From contig JAHHHM010000006.1 in assembly GCA_019359355.1 (NCBI GenBank), positions 62,001 through 126,000 on the forward strand: DNA of 64,000 bases. The letters are read 5' to 3'. The DNA comes from Microcoleus vaginatus WJT46-NPBG5. Its GTDB lineage: Bacteria > Cyanobacteriota > Cyanobacteriia > Cyanobacteriales > Oscillatoriaceae. Shown piece after piece: positions 9,339 through 18,335 of this stretch (within the stretch, counting starts at the first letter, position 1; each line of letters opens with the position of its first letter). The notes beneath the pieces were generated by a model. It ran no database searches, was not told the origin of the DNA, and was given only the letters and a program-made list of their open reading frames with translations. Made by a program: the position numbers and the translations under genes.

Positions 9339-10081
9339 TGCCAGATTTTCTAATTATTGGCGGTCAAAAATGTGGCACAACCTCCCTGTACCAGTATTTG
9401 ATTCAGCACCCTCAAATTCTGCCGGCAGCCCAAAAGGAAGTACATTTTTTTGACCTGAACTTTTCTCAAGGAATTGAGTGGTATCAAAAGCAATTTGCCA
9501 TCCCCACCAACAAACAACAACTCACCGGAGAATCAAGCCCCTACTATCTATTTCATCCCTGCGTTCCCCAGCGAGTCTACCAACTCTTTCCCAACATTAA
9601 ACTAATCGTTTTGCTCAGAGAGCCGGTTGCTAGAGCTTGGTCACACTACCATCATGAAGTTAGACTGGGGTTTGAGTCCCTATCTTTTGACGAAGCCATT
9701 GCACAGGAAGCGGAAAGACTCCAGGGAGAAACCGAGAAGCTTTTAGCCGATGAAACTTACTATAGCTTCAATCACCAACACTACTCCTACCTATCACGGG
9801 GCATCTACATCAAGCAACTTGAAACCTGGATGAATCTGTTTCCCAAAAAACAGTTCTTAGTGGTCAAAAGTGAAGACTTTTACACAACTCCTGGGAAAAT
9901 TCTTGATCAGGTATTTCAATTTTTAGAGCTGCCGGCTTATCAACTTGACCACTACAGCAAGTACAATGTAGGGGATTACCCCCCACTTACCGATGCAACC
10001 CAACGTTACTTAAGCGACTATTTCCAACCCCACAATCGCAATTTACAGGAATATTTAGGCATGACATTCTTTCCCCACTGA
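9335..10081 (+). CDS. Sulfotransferase domain protein (heparan-type)
   Basis: 248-residue single-domain sulfotransferase. The 5'-phosphosulfate loop GGQKCGTTSLYQYL is at residues 8-21, the conserved KEVHFFD near 37-43, the ESSPYYLF motif follows, and the 3'-phosphate loop VLLREPVARAWSHYHHE is near 88-105. These are the hallmarks of the heparan sulfate N-/3-O-sulfotransferase-like bacterial family, so PAPS-dependent sulfation of a polysaccharide is the likely reaction. Start overlaps the stop of the two-domain GT2 by 4 nt; a second ATG lies directly after the first. Distinct in sequence from the coiled-coil sulfotransferase at 5072. Confidence 0.92.
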   Translation: MMPDFLIIGGQKCGTTSLYQYLIQHPQILPAAQKEVHFFDLNFSQGIEWYQKQFAIPTNKQQLTGESSPYYLFHPCVPQRVYQLFPNIKLIVLLREPVARAWSHYHHEVRLGFESLSFDEAIAQEAERLQGETEKLLADETYYSFNHQHYSYLSRGIYIKQLETWMNLFPKKQFLVVKSEDFYTTPGKILDQVFQFLELPAYQLDHYSKYNVGDYPPLTDATQRYLSDYFQPHNRNLQEYLGMTFFPH

Positions 10082-10171
10082 ATCTTGCAAAGCTGCCGGC
10101 TCTCCCAGCCAGTCGAGTTCGGTAAATTTCCATTAATTGCGTAGTCTTATTCTATATTTTTGGCCAATCCA

Positions 10172-11473
10172 ATGCGAGTTTTATTCCTTCATCCCAACTT
10201 TCCCGCTCAGTACCGCCATATTGTAACTGCCCTCGGCAGCGATCCCAATCATGAAGTAGTTTTCGGGACTAAAAATGAGCGTCCTGAGTGGAACATACCG
10301 GGCGTTAGAAAAGTCGTGTTCACACCCAGTCGAGATCCGCGTCCAGAAACGCACCACTATGTTCGTCCCTTAGAAAGTGCGGTTCTCTATGGACAAGCGG
10401 TATTTCGCATCGCTGAACAACTGAAAAAGGAAGGATTTGTACCGGATATTGTTTGCGGTCATTCGGGTTGGGGTCCAACACTTTTTGTAAAAGACGCCTT
10501 TCCCAAAAGTCGCCTCCTTTGCTATTTTGAATGGTTTTATCACGCCTACGGTTCAGATGCAAACTTTGACCCAGCAGATCCTCTGAGCCTTGATGATTTT
10601 CCCCGCATTCGTGTTAAAAATTCCCCCATTCTTATTGATTTATATTCTTGCGATTGGGGCGTCTCTCCCACAAATTGGCAGCGCTCGCAATTTCCTAAAG
10701 AATTCCATAGCAAAATTAGTGTGCTGCACGATGGCGTTGATACGGACTACTTTAAGCCAAACCCAGGCGCAAAGTTGATTTTGCCGAACCTGGATTTGTC
10801 CGGTGTTGATGAAATTGTCACCTATGTCGCACGCGGCATGGAACCTTATCGCGGCTTTCCAGAATTTATTGAATCGATTGCTTATATTCAAGAGCGCCGG
10901 CCTAACTGTCATGTTGTCGTTGTTGGCTCAGATAGAGTTTGTTACGGGAAATCTTTGCCAAACAACGAAACTTATAAAGAGCATATGCTCAAGAAGGTGC
11001 CACTCGATTTATCCCGCGTTCATTTTGTCGGTTCTCTCCCCTATGGTTTGTACCTCAAAGTGATTCAGGCATCCTCCGCGCACGTCTATTTAACCCGACC
11101 ATTTGTGTTATCTTGGTCGATGATTGAATCGATGTCAACCGGCTGTTTAGTGATCGGTTCTGACACTGCGCCGGTGAAAGAAGTCATCCGTGATGGAGAA
11201 AATGGGTTGCTGGTAGATTTCTTCTCACCTAAGCAAATTGCTGATCGAATTGATGAAGTCATGGATCACCCCACGCGCATGGCTGAGCTTCGCATGAAAG
11301 CTCGTCAAACAGCGCTGGAACGATATGCTTTGAAAGATATGTTACCCCGTCAACTTCAACTGATCAAAGACGTTGCCAGCGGTTCTATAACCCCACAAGC
11401 AAATGAAAAGCCTCGGAAACAGAAAACGAGTAAAGGCTTTGAAGTTGCCAAACGCGGCTCTAATAGAGGTTGA
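10172..11473 (+). CDS. Family 4 glycosyltransferase
   Basis: 433 residues from the ATG at 10172 (an in-frame TTG lies 12 nt earlier). GT-B fold: N-terminal VLFLHPNFPAQYRHIV, a motif of a cyanobacterial/proteobacterial GT4 subgroup; inter-domain HDGVDTDYFKP; C-terminal donor half with IVTYVARGMEPYRGFPEF and the catalytic-acid segment LSWSMIESMSTGCLVIGSDTAPVKEVIRDGENG (Glu-rich E-x7-E region present in variant form). A Lys-rich tail closes the protein. Likely a retaining glycosyltransferase of the same glycan pathway. Spaced 90 bp from the sulfotransferase, so it may have its own promoter. Donor unknown. Confidence 0.9.
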   Translation: MRVLFLHPNFPAQYRHIVTALGSDPNHEVVFGTKNERPEWNIPGVRKVVFTPSRDPRPETHHYVRPLESAVLYGQAVFRIAEQLKKEGFVPDIVCGHSGWGPTLFVKDAFPKSRLLCYFEWFYHAYGSDANFDPADPLSLDDFPRIRVKNSPILIDLYSCDWGVSPTNWQRSQFPKEFHSKISVLHDGVDTDYFKPNPGAKLILPNLDLSGVDEIVTYVARGMEPYRGFPEFIESIAYIQERRPNCHVVVVGSDRVCYGKSLPNNETYKEHMLKKVPLDLSRVHFVGSLPYGLYLKVIQASSAHVYLTRPFVLSWSMIESMSTGCLVIGSDTAPVKEVIRDGENGLLVDFFSPKQIADRIDEVMDHPTRMAELRMKARQTALERYALKDMLPRQLQLIKDVASGSITPQANEKPRKQKTSKGFEVAKRGSNRG

Positions 11474-11587
11474 TTTATTTGGAGTGAACAAGCTAATAGT
11501 TTGCTCAGGAGCAATCCAGTAATTTGACAATTTTAGGCCGGCTTCAGTTTAATGAACTCAACAAGCGAGATTCAAAAAGATTAATTT

Positions 11588-12325
11588 ATGTCTTAAGTTC
11601 TTTTTTCAATTATCATCACAACGCGTCAGCGACATGACACCTTAAAATATTTTATTCAAAGCGTCATCACTCAAACTAATAAAGAGTTTGAATTGATCCT
11701 TATGGACAATTTTAGCACTCCAGAAACGGCTGAAGTTGTCGCTTCATTTAACGATCCAAGAATTAAATATTATCGCGCAACTGAAAGACTCTCAATGTCG
11801 GACAATTGGGAGCTAGGTTTATCTTACGCAACCGGAGAATATATTTTTGTTTTAGGAGATGATGATGCTTTAATGCCTGACGGTTTGGAAATTGCTTTCA
11901 ATTTTATTACTGTTTCTTCTCCCCGGTTCTTAAATGAGCTAATTGGATGTGTGAATCTTTATCACATTGATCCATCCGATTTATTAGTGCTAGCAGACTT
12001 ACAAAAGCTTCGCAAACAACTGGCTGATTTTTGGCTGAGTGTGCCAACTCCGGCGTTAGAAACTTTCTACGCAGGTGATGTTGGTAAGGCACATTGCACA
12101 CTTATAAGCAGTGAAATGAAAGATCAGCCTCTGCCTGCAAATGAACAAGCTTTTGTAGACGAGTTAACAGCCAGTATCAATCAAGAAGTTAATCAAGCAA
12201 AAGCCCTTCATTACCTGCTAGCAGCCTCCCTTTATTACAGTACCGACCGGCTGCCGATGTCGGCTGACATTTCTCACCTTCCCAATTGGTTTCTCAGCGA
12301 CTACCAAAAATTGGCTAAAGTTTAA
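11588..12325 (+). pseudogene. Broken family 2 glycosyltransferase fused to an unrelated helical C-terminus
   Basis: The natural start appears to be ATG TCT at 11588, but the third codon is TAA (11594-11596). The same frame then stays open to 12325 and encodes a good GT2 N-terminus: VLFSIIITTRQRHDTLKYF, LILMDNFST and the metal-binding VLGDDDALMP. One nonsense change (for example AAA to TAA) would explain this. After about 115 residues the GT2 similarity stops abruptly at SSPRF, and the remaining about 130 residues (from LNELIGCVNLYHIDPSD) look like a separate helical domain, so an internal deletion or fusion is likely as well. Re-initiation at TTG 11693 or ATG 11702 would lose the first nucleotide-binding strand. 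I judge it non-functional as a GT; expression of the C-terminal domain cannot be excluded. Confidence 0.7.
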
Positions 12326-12432
12326 TGTTTTAACCCTTTCTACAGCAGTCAAATTAGCAAGGTTGAGTTTTTTCGGCTTCTGCTTTCAATCTCTTTCATA
12401 GGTAAGCGAATACTGACAGCTTTCTGACTCTA

Positions 12433-14745
12433 CTAACTGCTCTGTTTTGCAAGAAGTTCTTCAAAAACTGAATACATATCTACCGCAAACTTCTTAGGAT
12501 TCCACACCGGCGCTAAACTTTCTGGTTGTTTAGATCGCTCTAAACGCTCCCGGATTTCATTCCTTAAATCAGCATCAAGACCCAATCGAATTCCCCATTC
12601 TACATACTCTTCCCAAGAGTAACTAACACCCGCCTCAATGTCCAAGCTTTTTAAAAATGAGTAACCCCTTCTAGCAACACCTTGCTCACCTGTCCTCGTC
12701 ACCACCGGCACGTTAAACCACAATGCCTCTAGCGTTTGAATCCCACCATTATAAGGATAGGAATCTAGCAGCACATCAGCACTTTTATAAATAGATCTGT
12801 GTTCTTTCTCGGTCTGTATTGAGGGTAAAAATTTAACTCGGTGAGAACCAACTCCCTGAGCTTGACAGGCTTGCTGATAAGCCGATACACTTAGCTGTTC
12901 GTCTGCTAAACCTTTATAGAGCAGCACTCCATTAGGCACCTGCTTAAGAATTTTAATCTGCGCCTCTATCATTTTATCGCTCAACTTGGAAGCCGGGGAT
13001 ACGCATAGGTAAACAACCTGATCCAAGCCAATCCTTAAGGATTTACGAACAGCATTGCGGTCTATTGAGGTACTTTCAAAACCAGAAACTGCCAAAAACG
13101 AATCAGGCATCCTGACTAACTGCTCGGTGTAATACTGCTCAGTGCCGGCTGGGTGCGTATGCCAATCGCAAAGAAAGTAATTTTTATCAGAGATAAACGG
13201 CGCTTCACATCCTAGCCCAGAAATACAAACACGAGCCGGTTGGCAATCCAGGATCTCTGCATGACTAGAACCCGTCATAGAGTCCAAATCCACTAATATA
13301 TCTAGCTCATTTTCTAATATTTGTTTAACAATTTCCTGCTCATAAAGAGAAAACTCCTCACAAGGCTTTTTAAACTGATAAAACTTGGCAGCTACTTGTT
13401 CAAATTTCCGGCTTGTCTCATCAGATTTTATCCAATCAGTCGCACATAAATGAATGTTAGGGCTTAGTTTGGCTAGCTCCAGAATCACATCGACACTGCC
13501 TCCTGCCACTGCCTGTTTTGTAAAATCTTTTGAAAGTAACCCAATTTTTAACTTTCCCTCTCGCGTCTTAAACGGTAAAGCTTCATAAATGTTTCCGGGC
13601 TGGTAAGGATTTACCCTCAAATTATTGGATTTGCGGTACTGTTGTCCAACTAATTTAAAAAGGTTAGAGTTTGCCTCTGAATCATCTCGTAAATGAGGAG
13701 CAAGCAGCAGTAGACCGCTGTATAAAATCGCTCTATTATCTTGATTTAAAGTCTCGCCGCTCTGAGTAATTTTCGTTTCTACTTCTTTAAACTTCTCTTT
13801 AGCTAATTGATGCAACCCTGATTTAAGATAGGTAACAGAACAAGCAATTTCTGCTAAGACTTTTCCTTTTTCTCCACTGATTTCAAGATATTTATCAGCC
13901 GCTTTCCTTAAATAAGTCAATTCATTCGGATCTGTTCCTGAAGCGATGAGAGCATTACCCAAACCTTGTTGAGCTGCCATCAAATCTGGTTTACTTTCAA
14001 TCGCTCTCAAAAGACAGCTAATGGCTTCGGAGAAATTCTGTAAATTGAACTGATCCTGCCGCTCATTCAATCGCAAAAGCGCCAACCCTAGCTGGCAATG
14101 AGCTTCTGCCGAATCGGGTTTGAGCCTTAGAGCGCTTTGATAGCGACCAATTGCCTCTTCCCACTTGCCCTGCTTAACCAAAACATTTCCCAGATTAACC
14201 AGGAACTCGGCCCCACCCAATTCTGGCTTAAGTTCTAAAGCCCTTTGCAAACAGGCATTCGCCTCATTGAGCCGGCCCAGTTGCTTTAATAAATTTCCTA
14301 AATTCCAGTAGACCCCAGCTATATTGGGGTTGATGGTAACCGCTTTTTGATAGTAAGGCAGCGCCTCCTCAAGCCGGCCTTGCTTGTAGAACATACTGCC
14401 CAGGTTCGCCAAGGCTTCCGCAAAGTCAGGCTTGATATTGATGGCCTTTGAATAAGCTCGCATTGCCGGCTCTAGCTTACCTTGAGCTTGTAGCACATTC
14501 CCCAACGTCTTATACGCTTGTGCAAAATTAGGCTGGATCTTCAGCGCTTTTTGGCAAGCTACAATTGCCTCGGCTAAACGGTTCTGGGTATAGTAGACCT
14601 CAGCCAAGTGGTTTAGTACCTCAACGTGATCGGGTTCAATTTCCAAAGCTTTTTGGTAGTGGCCAATGGCCTCATCAAACTTTCCCAACTCTTTGAGCTG
14701 CTTGCCGGTGTTGAAATGAAGTTGAGCTGACTTGAAATTCACCAA
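12433..14745 (-). CDS. TPR-repeat O-GlcNAc-transferase-like protein (GT41/SPINDLY type)
   Basis: 770 residues. Residues about 5-270 hold seven to eight TPR units (for example AIGHYQKALEIEPDHVEVLNHLAEVY), the peptide-binding superhelix of O-GlcNAc transferases. The C-terminal half (about 395-765) is GT41-like: IGLLSKDF, a variant of the usual HP/HS-containing segment, ILVDLDSMTG, LYKGLADEQL, and the donor site SADVLLDSYPYNGGIQTLEALW with PVVTRTG. It would transfer a sugar from a nucleotide donor to Ser/Thr of proteins, or act in glycan assembly; bacterial members are poorly defined. It lies convergent to the broken GT2, opposite the surface-glycan operon, with an 840-bp empty gap upstream. No signal peptide. 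Confidence 0.88.
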   Translation of the reverse strand: MVNFKSAQLHFNTGKQLKELGKFDEAIGHYQKALEIEPDHVEVLNHLAEVYYTQNRLAEAIVACQKALKIQPNFAQAYKTLGNVLQAQGKLEPAMRAYSKAINIKPDFAEALANLGSMFYKQGRLEEALPYYQKAVTINPNIAGVYWNLGNLLKQLGRLNEANACLQRALELKPELGGAEFLVNLGNVLVKQGKWEEAIGRYQSALRLKPDSAEAHCQLGLALLRLNERQDQFNLQNFSEAISCLLRAIESKPDLMAAQQGLGNALIASGTDPNELTYLRKAADKYLEISGEKGKVLAEIACSVTYLKSGLHQLAKEKFKEVETKITQSGETLNQDNRAILYSGLLLLAPHLRDDSEANSNLFKLVGQQYRKSNNLRVNPYQPGNIYEALPFKTREGKLKIGLLSKDFTKQAVAGGSVDVILELAKLSPNIHLCATDWIKSDETSRKFEQVAAKFYQFKKPCEEFSLYEQEIVKQILENELDILVDLDSMTGSSHAEILDCQPARVCISGLGCEAPFISDKNYFLCDWHTHPAGTEQYYTEQLVRMPDSFLAVSGFESTSIDRNAVRKSLRIGLDQVVYLCVSPASKLSDKMIEAQIKILKQVPNGVLLYKGLADEQLSVSAYQQACQAQGVGSHRVKFLPSIQTEKEHRSIYKSADVLLDSYPYNGGIQTLEALWFNVPVVTRTGEQGVARRGYSFLKSLDIEAGVSYSWEEYVEWGIRLGLDADLRNEIRERLERSKQPESLAPVWNPKKFAVDMYSVFEELLAKQSS

Positions 14746-15587
14746 AGAACCCTCATATCAAAATAGGCAATGGATGACAGGTAAAAGAGGCCGCTTTGCC
14801 AGGAAGCCAGGAATCCCCAATCGTTGATCTGCATCCTCCCCTCAAAACCATCGCTGGCATTATACGATTTTCCGTTGAGCGATCAAACTGTAGCCAAGCT
14901 TCGCCCATTCCCGGCTAATCTCGTGAAGGCACAAACTCAATCAAAGACAAAACTTCTACAGCCAGTTGCTCTACTGCTTTCGCCATCGCCAAACCCCCAA
15001 AAGCGCTAGGGCAACCCCAAGCTCAAGCCGGCACTATCCCCATCACTTATTAGCTTGGGGATTAATCCTCTTGTTAATCACACTGAGTCCGCTACCTGCT
15101 CGCGCACCGCATCGCGCGTTCTCGCGTTCCTAATAAACCCTTTTCCCATTCGCGAATCGAACCTTCTTTTCCTAGCTCTAGAGCTAAAATTGAAAAACTT
15201 TTGCGACTCCCTAAAATTTTGGGAACTTAAGCTGGAGGCGATCTGTCTTCAACGATACAATCAATGGGAACTCAGCCCATAAAGCCGGTGTGACAAGCGC
15301 AGCATTAACCTGTAAATTTTCTAAATTCAGACAGCAGCGGGATAATCTTGAAGCTAAGGCAACTGAACTTGTCAAGACAGCAATGAGCAACACAAATATT
15401 GAAAAAGGCAAGGAATCAAGAGTTTTCAAGGCGAACAGGCTAGACACTGCGCTGTAATCTAAGATAGACTTGCTGCGGACTGAATAGACTAGACGACTGC
15501 CAATTTAACGTCAAGGGTTTCAGGCGTTAGCCGATTTGGCAAGTATGACAACTACTACGACGCGCAACAGAGGAGCGAGACCAGGAA
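14746..15587. other. Long intergenic region between GT41-like gene and RTX gene
   Basis: About 840 bp without a convincing gene. Short ORFs on both strands have no recognisable motifs, no ribosome-binding site and no coding-like composition. It separates two divergent genes, so it must hold both promoters; the last 100 bp, with ACAGAGGAGCGAGACC just before 15588, supply the RBS of the RTX gene. No terminator, tRNA or repeat array was seen. Confidence 0.6.
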
Positions 15588-17123
15588 ATGACACAGATAC
15601 TCGACGATAACAGCAACGTACTGCAGCTGATCCAAGGGCCGGATACTGTATTGGCCTTGGGAGGCAATGACCTTGTCCAGAGTTTTAGCGGCGGGGGCAG
15701 TTTAATATTCGGTAACGCCGATGCCGACCTTCTCTACGCTCAAGGCTCTAACGATTCCTTAGATGGCGGTCAGGATGATGATCAGCTGACCAGTTCCAAG
15801 GGAAGTAGTTTATTATTTGGACGCGAAGGCGACGACGTCTTATTAACCTCAGCTGCAGGTAGGGATACCTTGATTGGCGACGGCGATAGCTTGGGAGGTG
15901 GCAATGATTCCCTCGTCGGTGCGACTGTTTCAGAAGCACCAGTAAGTCCCGTGGAGTCGTTGTTGGGGGGAGCTAGTGGAGGAGGACTGATTGCCACCAA
16001 CAACTACTACTTTGGTAACCAAGGAAATGACACTATCTCCGGCAGCGGTAGTGGGGAAACGATGTTTGGTGGCCAAGGCAACGACTTGCTGACGGCAGCA
16101 AAGGGTTCCACCGACAACTTCCTCTCAGGTGACGTTGGTAGTGACACACTCATTGGCGGCGGCTCCGATGATACCCTTCTGGGTGATTACGACCCAGCGG
16201 GCGGCGGCAATGACAGTGTTGTGGGTGGAGTAGGCGATAACGTCTACATCAACGGCAATATCGGCAATGACACCCTAGTGGTTGGTGATGGAGCTGAATC
16301 TTCAGTGTATGGCGGCCAAGGCAATGACTTTATTGATGCCTCCGGCGTCGGTACTGGCGACACCATTGGAAACTTCTATTTGTCTGGGGACAAAGGCAGT
16401 GACACTATTCTTGCCGGCTCCGAGAGTGACACCGTGCTAGGTGGCGACGGCGACGATTCTCTACAGGGTATAGGGGGGACTAGTGAAACTTTGCAAGGAA
16501 CCGCGTTATTCGGTGGCAACGGTAACGATATTCTAATTGGTGTCGGCGCTCAAAAGCTAGTTGGTGAGGCTGGCAATGACTACCTGTTCTCAGAGTCGGG
16601 TACCGACTTCTTTGATGCTGGAGATGGTAATGACACCCTAGACGCAAGAGGAAGCGCAGGGACATCGGGCATAAGCTGGGCGGCCGGCAATGGTGATGAC
16701 CTGCTCCTCGGTAGCGCCCAAGTAGAGCAGCTAAGTGGGGGGGCCGGTAATGACACCCTGTACGGCGCTGAGGGTGCAGACCAGATGAATGGAGGTGATG
16801 GTCAAGATCGCTTCCAATACCTAAACGTTGGTGAATTTGGTGATCAAATCGGCGACTTTGTCAGCGGCACTGACAAATTCATATTCCAAGGTGCCAACAT
16901 TGGAGGTTTCCCAGCAGCATCCGGTCTCAATGACGCACAGCTCGTGATTGTATCTAATTACAACGGAACAACCGGCGCTGCCGGCACTGCGCCTCTGTTT
17001 GCTTTTGAAACCGCCACTAAGAACTTAGTCCTTGACATCAATGGTAGTACAGAGGGCGGCACATTCGTCGTTGCCACAATTTTCGGTGGCACCGTCACAG
17101 AGAATGACATTCAGATCTTCTAA
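15588..17123 (+). CDS. RTX-type calcium-binding repeat protein, probable type I secretion substrate
   Basis: 511 residues, Gly/Asp/Asn-rich and strongly acidic, with no N-terminal signal peptide. From about residue 45 to 405 it consists of hemolysin-type nonapeptide units (GGQGNDLLT, GGDGDDSLQ, GGAGNDTLY, GGDGQDRF) that form calcium-binding beta-rolls. The last about 100 residues (GEFGDQIGDFVSGTDKFIF onward) resemble the uncleaved C-terminal secretion region of type I substrates. An HlyB-like exporter and HlyD adaptor follow at 19488 and 22496, so this is probably their cargo, ending up at the cell surface or outside. An AGAGGAGCGAG ribosome-binding box precedes the ATG, and a strong terminator follows. 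The exact role (S-layer-like, adhesin, oscillin-like) cannot be told. Confidence 0.9.
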   Translation: MTQILDDNSNVLQLIQGPDTVLALGGNDLVQSFSGGGSLIFGNADADLLYAQGSNDSLDGGQDDDQLTSSKGSSLLFGREGDDVLLTSAAGRDTLIGDGDSLGGGNDSLVGATVSEAPVSPVESLLGGASGGGLIATNNYYFGNQGNDTISGSGSGETMFGGQGNDLLTAAKGSTDNFLSGDVGSDTLIGGGSDDTLLGDYDPAGGGNDSVVGGVGDNVYINGNIGNDTLVVGDGAESSVYGGQGNDFIDASGVGTGDTIGNFYLSGDKGSDTILAGSESDTVLGGDGDDSLQGIGGTSETLQGTALFGGNGNDILIGVGAQKLVGEAGNDYLFSESGTDFFDAGDGNDTLDARGSAGTSGISWAAGNGDDLLLGSAQVEQLSGGAGNDTLYGAEGADQMNGGDGQDRFQYLNVGEFGDQIGDFVSGTDKFIFQGANIGGFPAASGLNDAQLVIVSNYNGTTGAAGTAPLFAFETATKNLVLDINGSTEGGTFVVATIFGGTVTENDIQIF

Positions 17124-17181
17124 ATGCTGTGATTAAGATAAGTGCCGGCTCTCAATTAAGCGCAGAGCTGTAATTAAATGA

Positions 17182-17209
17182 AGCTGGGGAGGCAATCCCC
17201 AGCTTTTTT
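17182..17209 (+). terminator. Rho-independent terminator of the RTX gene
   Basis: Arms AGCTGGGGA (17182-17190) and TCCCCAGCT (17196-17204) pair perfectly over 9 bp around a 5-nt loop and are followed by a run of six T. It lies 60 bp after the RTX stop codon. On the minus strand the tail is only partly T-rich, so it mainly acts on the plus strand. Confidence 0.93.
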
Positions 17210-17259
17210 GTGGGTTTTCGAGCGCGGCTATTTGAACCGGCTGCACCCCACACTTGGCC

Positions 17260-18150
17260 TCAGCCGGCCCCTTGGCACGTCTCTTCTGTAGCCGGAAAGC
17301 GCACTTTCCCTCCAATCAAACCAAGGAAAGCCGTCCCGAAATGCTGAATTTCTAGAAACCCCGCTTGAGGTGGAGCCGGCTTATAAATCCTGAAAGTTTT
17401 CATAATTCCTAACGTTGCTGCACTTTCCAGGGGGCCAACAAAGCTGGTATCCCGGTCTAAAAAATAAGGCTGCCCAGCCCAGTGGGCCATCTGGCCGGCA
17501 TTCAGAAAATAGCAACCCGAATGAGGATTCAACGCACGGCGGAACAGCACCGGCGTTTCCATAATCTTGCCCTTCAATTCCGCCTGTTCCCCCACGTTCT
17601 GGAATTTTGCCGTCACCCGAGGTCGTAAATCGCCATCAACATAAGCTTTGTGAACTTTGCCGTAAAGTGAAACCTCATAGCGATTAGGCTGGAGCAGGTT
17701 CAACTCCCCCGATATCTTGCTAAACCAGTGTAATTTCACGAAAAACCAAGGGTCATGCAGAATTAAGTCGTCTTCCAAAAAACAGTAGTAGTCATACTTA
17801 CCCAAACAATCCCGCAGTACAGCTTGGCACTCAAAGCCCAGCAGCATTGGTTCCGCACTCGTGGCATGATGAGTGTATAAGTGAGACGGCAACGGAACCT
17901 GGGACAAAATATGACAGTCTTGAGTTGTACAGACGATAATATCAATATCGTGAGATTGCGATTGATTGGCAGGCAAGGCTAAAAGCTGGGCAATGTCAAT
18001 AATGCTCTGAGACTTGCCAAATAACTGGTGCAAGGCAGTAATGCCGGCACTCAAAGCTTGGATACGGGGTTGCGGGTCTTTTTTTTGAGAACCGTGAGAA
18101 CCACCGCCAGCAGGATTAAAAAAATGGGCAATTGTGAACAGAATACGCAT
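17260..18150 (-). CDS. Unknown protein, possibly a GT-A-like glycosyltransferase
   Basis: 296 residues from the ATG at 18150 (an in-frame TTG sits 12 nt upstream at 18162). No family recognised with certainty. The N-terminus MRILFTIAHFFNPAGGG and the segment DIDIIVCTTQD suit a Rossmann-like start, and YDYYCFLEDDLILHDPWFF carries an acidic triad like the DXD site of GT-A enzymes, followed by an aromatic-rich region and NAGQMAHW. This makes a sugar-transfer role plausible but unproven. It lies opposite and between the RTX gene and the parvulin gene of the secretion region, so it might modify the exported protein; that is inference only. Confidence 0.7.
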   Translation of the reverse strand: MRILFTIAHFFNPAGGGSHGSQKKDPQPRIQALSAGITALHQLFGKSQSIIDIAQLLALPANQSQSHDIDIIVCTTQDCHILSQVPLPSHLYTHHATSAEPMLLGFECQAVLRDCLGKYDYYCFLEDDLILHDPWFFVKLHWFSKISGELNLLQPNRYEVSLYGKVHKAYVDGDLRPRVTAKFQNVGEQAELKGKIMETPVLFRRALNPHSGCYFLNAGQMAHWAGQPYFLDRDTSFVGPLESAATLGIMKTFRIYKPAPPQAGFLEIQHFGTAFLGLIGGKVRFPATEETCQGAG

Positions 18151-18335
18151 AGAGGTTGCCAAATTGAATCAGCGCCGACGCACTCATAGCATTAACATTA
18201 TGTAGCAGTTGCGAGGCAAGTGAAATTGGCACATTTGACAACCTTAAAGCAGACAAATTCATCGGCAGCCTGAAATTAAGGTAAGGCCGGCAAGCAAGTG
18301 ATTGGCCCCCTTTTGATGGCTATACAGAAACCCTC

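Noticed and set aside
14824-15447. Several short ORFs in the gap before the RTX gene
   Set aside because: No ribosome-binding site, no motifs, and they overlap on opposite strands; composition is not coding-like.
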